Below the pieces are notes generated by a model. It was not told where the DNA came from. It saw only the letters and a program-made list of their open reading frames with translations, and searched no databases. From Peptococcaceae bacterium BRH_c23 (lineage in GTDB: Bacteria > Bacillota_B > Desulfitobacteriia > Desulfitobacteriales > Desulfitobacteriaceae): a stretch of 15,927 bases of DNA. Positions 15,008 to 15,927 of this stretch are shown here, piece after piece (the stretch's first letter is position 1; the number at the start of each line of letters is the position of its first letter). A program made the translations under genes and the position numbers. The stretch lies in NCBI GenBank assembly GCA_000961805.1, contig LADV01000111.1, positions 1-15,927 on the forward strand, given 5' to 3'.

Positions 15008-15129
15008 AGCACAATCTCCCCTGAGATTGAAGGATGCCCATTTCCTTATACTGTATACTTGATATTCTGCTAGTTGCTTGACGCTCTCCATAGCTAAATT
15101 CAGTTGTACACTAGCTACACAAACCTGCT

Positions 15130-15927
15130 CTAAGTTAATCTTTCCTTAAGCAACTGATTTACTACACCCGGATTTGCTTGTCCCTTGGTAGCTTTCATGA
15201 TCTGCCCGACCAGAAACCCTATCGCTCGATCCTTTCCTGCTCGGTAGTCCTCTACGGATTGGGGATTGGCAGCCAGCACGCTATCAATAATCCCTAGCAA
15301 GGCCCCTTCGTCACTAATCTGCGCGAGTCCTTTTTCCTTGACGATCGTCTTGGCATCCTTACTCGTGTTGTACATCTCTTCAATCACACTCTTGGCAATC
15401 TTGCCGCTTATGGTTCCTTTTTCAATAAGTGCCAGGAGTTCTGCCAATTTTTCTGGTGAGATCGGGGAATCAACCACTCGGCACTGATTGGAATTGAGTA
15501 AACGCGCAAGGTCGCCCATGACCCAGTTTGCTAAGGTCTTGGCATCTCCATAGTAAGCCAAAGCTGCATCGAAGTAATCAGACAACGCTTTTGCTTGGGT
15601 GATAACCCCAGCATCATAAGCCGACAGCCCCAAGGCTTGCAAACGAGCACGACGTGCCGCCGGAAGTTCAGGCAGGGTTTTGCGGATTCTTTCCACCCAT
15701 TCCCGGTCGATAACCAGAGGAGCTAGGTCAGGTTCCGGAAAATACCGGTAGTCATGCGCTTCTTCTTTTGAGCGAAGGGTTAACGTAACCCCTCGTCCCT
15801 CATCCCAAGTACGAGTCTCTTGAATAACCTTTTCCCCCGCCTCGAGAACCCGAGCTTGACGGGCCACTTCATATTCCATACAGCGTCGCACCGAGCTAAA
15901 GGAATTTAGGTTTTTAGTTTCTGTACG
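15130..15927 (-). CDS. gatB: aspartyl/glutamyl-tRNA amidotransferase subunit B, C-terminal part (cut by window edge)
   Basis: The frame is open from the right edge to a TAG at 15130, 265 residues. The first visible residues, [10 protein letters not shown], and [16 protein letters not shown] are hallmark GatB sequences, and the tail ([20 protein letters not shown]) is the YqeY-like helical domain that grips tRNA. About 210 N-terminal residues are outside the window. GatB works with GatA and GatC to convert Glu-tRNA(Gln) and Asp-tRNA(Asn) to the amidated forms. It is a housekeeping gene with no evident link to the catabolic genes. Confidence 0.93.
   Translation of the reverse strand, partial: RTETKNLNSFSSVRRCMEYEVARQARVLEAGEKVIQETRTWDEGRGVTLTLRSKEEAHDYRYFPEPDLAPLVIDREWVERIRKTLPELPAARRARLQALGLSAYDAGVITQAKALSDYFDAALAYYGDAKTLANWVMGDLARLLNSNQCRVVDSPISPEKLAELLALIEKGTISGKIAKSVIEEMYNTSKDAKTIVKEKGLAQISDEGALLGIIDSVLAANPQSVEDYRAGKDRAIGFLVGQIMKATKGQANPGVVNQLLKERLT

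Noticed and set aside
15096..15116. A TGTACAC...TACACA stretch downstream of gatB as a tenth enhancer site
   Set aside because: The right half does not fit the TGT-N12-ACA dyad (spacing and orientation differ), and no sigma-54 promoter lies nearby.

Overview
The window looks like a chromosomal segment of an anaerobic, spore-former-type Firmicute. Moderate-to-low GC, strong GGAGG-type ribosome binding sites, TTG/GTG starts, a NifV-type homocitrate synthase, several sigma-54 promoters and a B12-dependent acyl-CoA mutase would fit a Peptococcaceae relative such as Desulfosporosinus or Desulfitobacterium. That placement is inferred from gene content only.

Layout. (1) 1-1995, minus strand: an OFA-type MFS carboxylate transporter followed by the N-terminal part of an acetyl-CoA hydrolase/CoA-transferase. 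(2) 2577-7446, minus strand: a tight operon, in transcription order cobO-type cobalamin adenosyltransferase, meaB-type GTPase chaperone, mutase large subunit, B12-binding small subunit, a crotonase broken by an in-frame TGA, and a cysteine-rich protein of unknown function. (3) 7788-10433, minus strand: a cNMP-binding/CBS/DUF294 nucleotidyltransferase-like protein and a DnaQ-type exonuclease. (4) 10936-12855, plus strand: a small membrane subunit and a sodium:solute symporter. (5) 12990-13565, plus strand: a multi-spanning membrane protein. (6) 13800-15927, minus strand: homocitrate synthase and the C-terminal half of GatB, apparently unrelated to the rest.

The main discovery is regulatory. 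The transporter/CoA-transferase unit, the mutase operon and the symporter unit each have a near-consensus sigma-54 promoter. Upstream of each lies the same enhancer array at the same spacing: a -24-proximal TAAGGG-type dyad (centre about 58 bp from -24), one 18-bp TGT-N12-ACA dyad (about 108 bp) and two directly abutting 18-bp dyads (about 186 bp). The single dyad and the pair junction are exactly 78 bp apart in all three. This indicates one regulon under one enhancer-binding activator that is not encoded here.

The second point is enzymatic. The mutase carries Phe75 and Gln193 where methylmalonyl-CoA mutase has Tyr89 and Arg207, the signature of isobutyryl-CoA mutase. The genes then fit together as: uptake of a short-chain carboxylate (symporter plus MFS carrier), activation by the CoA-transferase, and interconversion of isobutyryl-CoA and butyryl-CoA by the mutase with its own cofactor-adenosylating and chaperone proteins, feeding beta-oxidation enzymes encoded elsewhere (or the reverse direction). 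The substrate is inferred, not proven.
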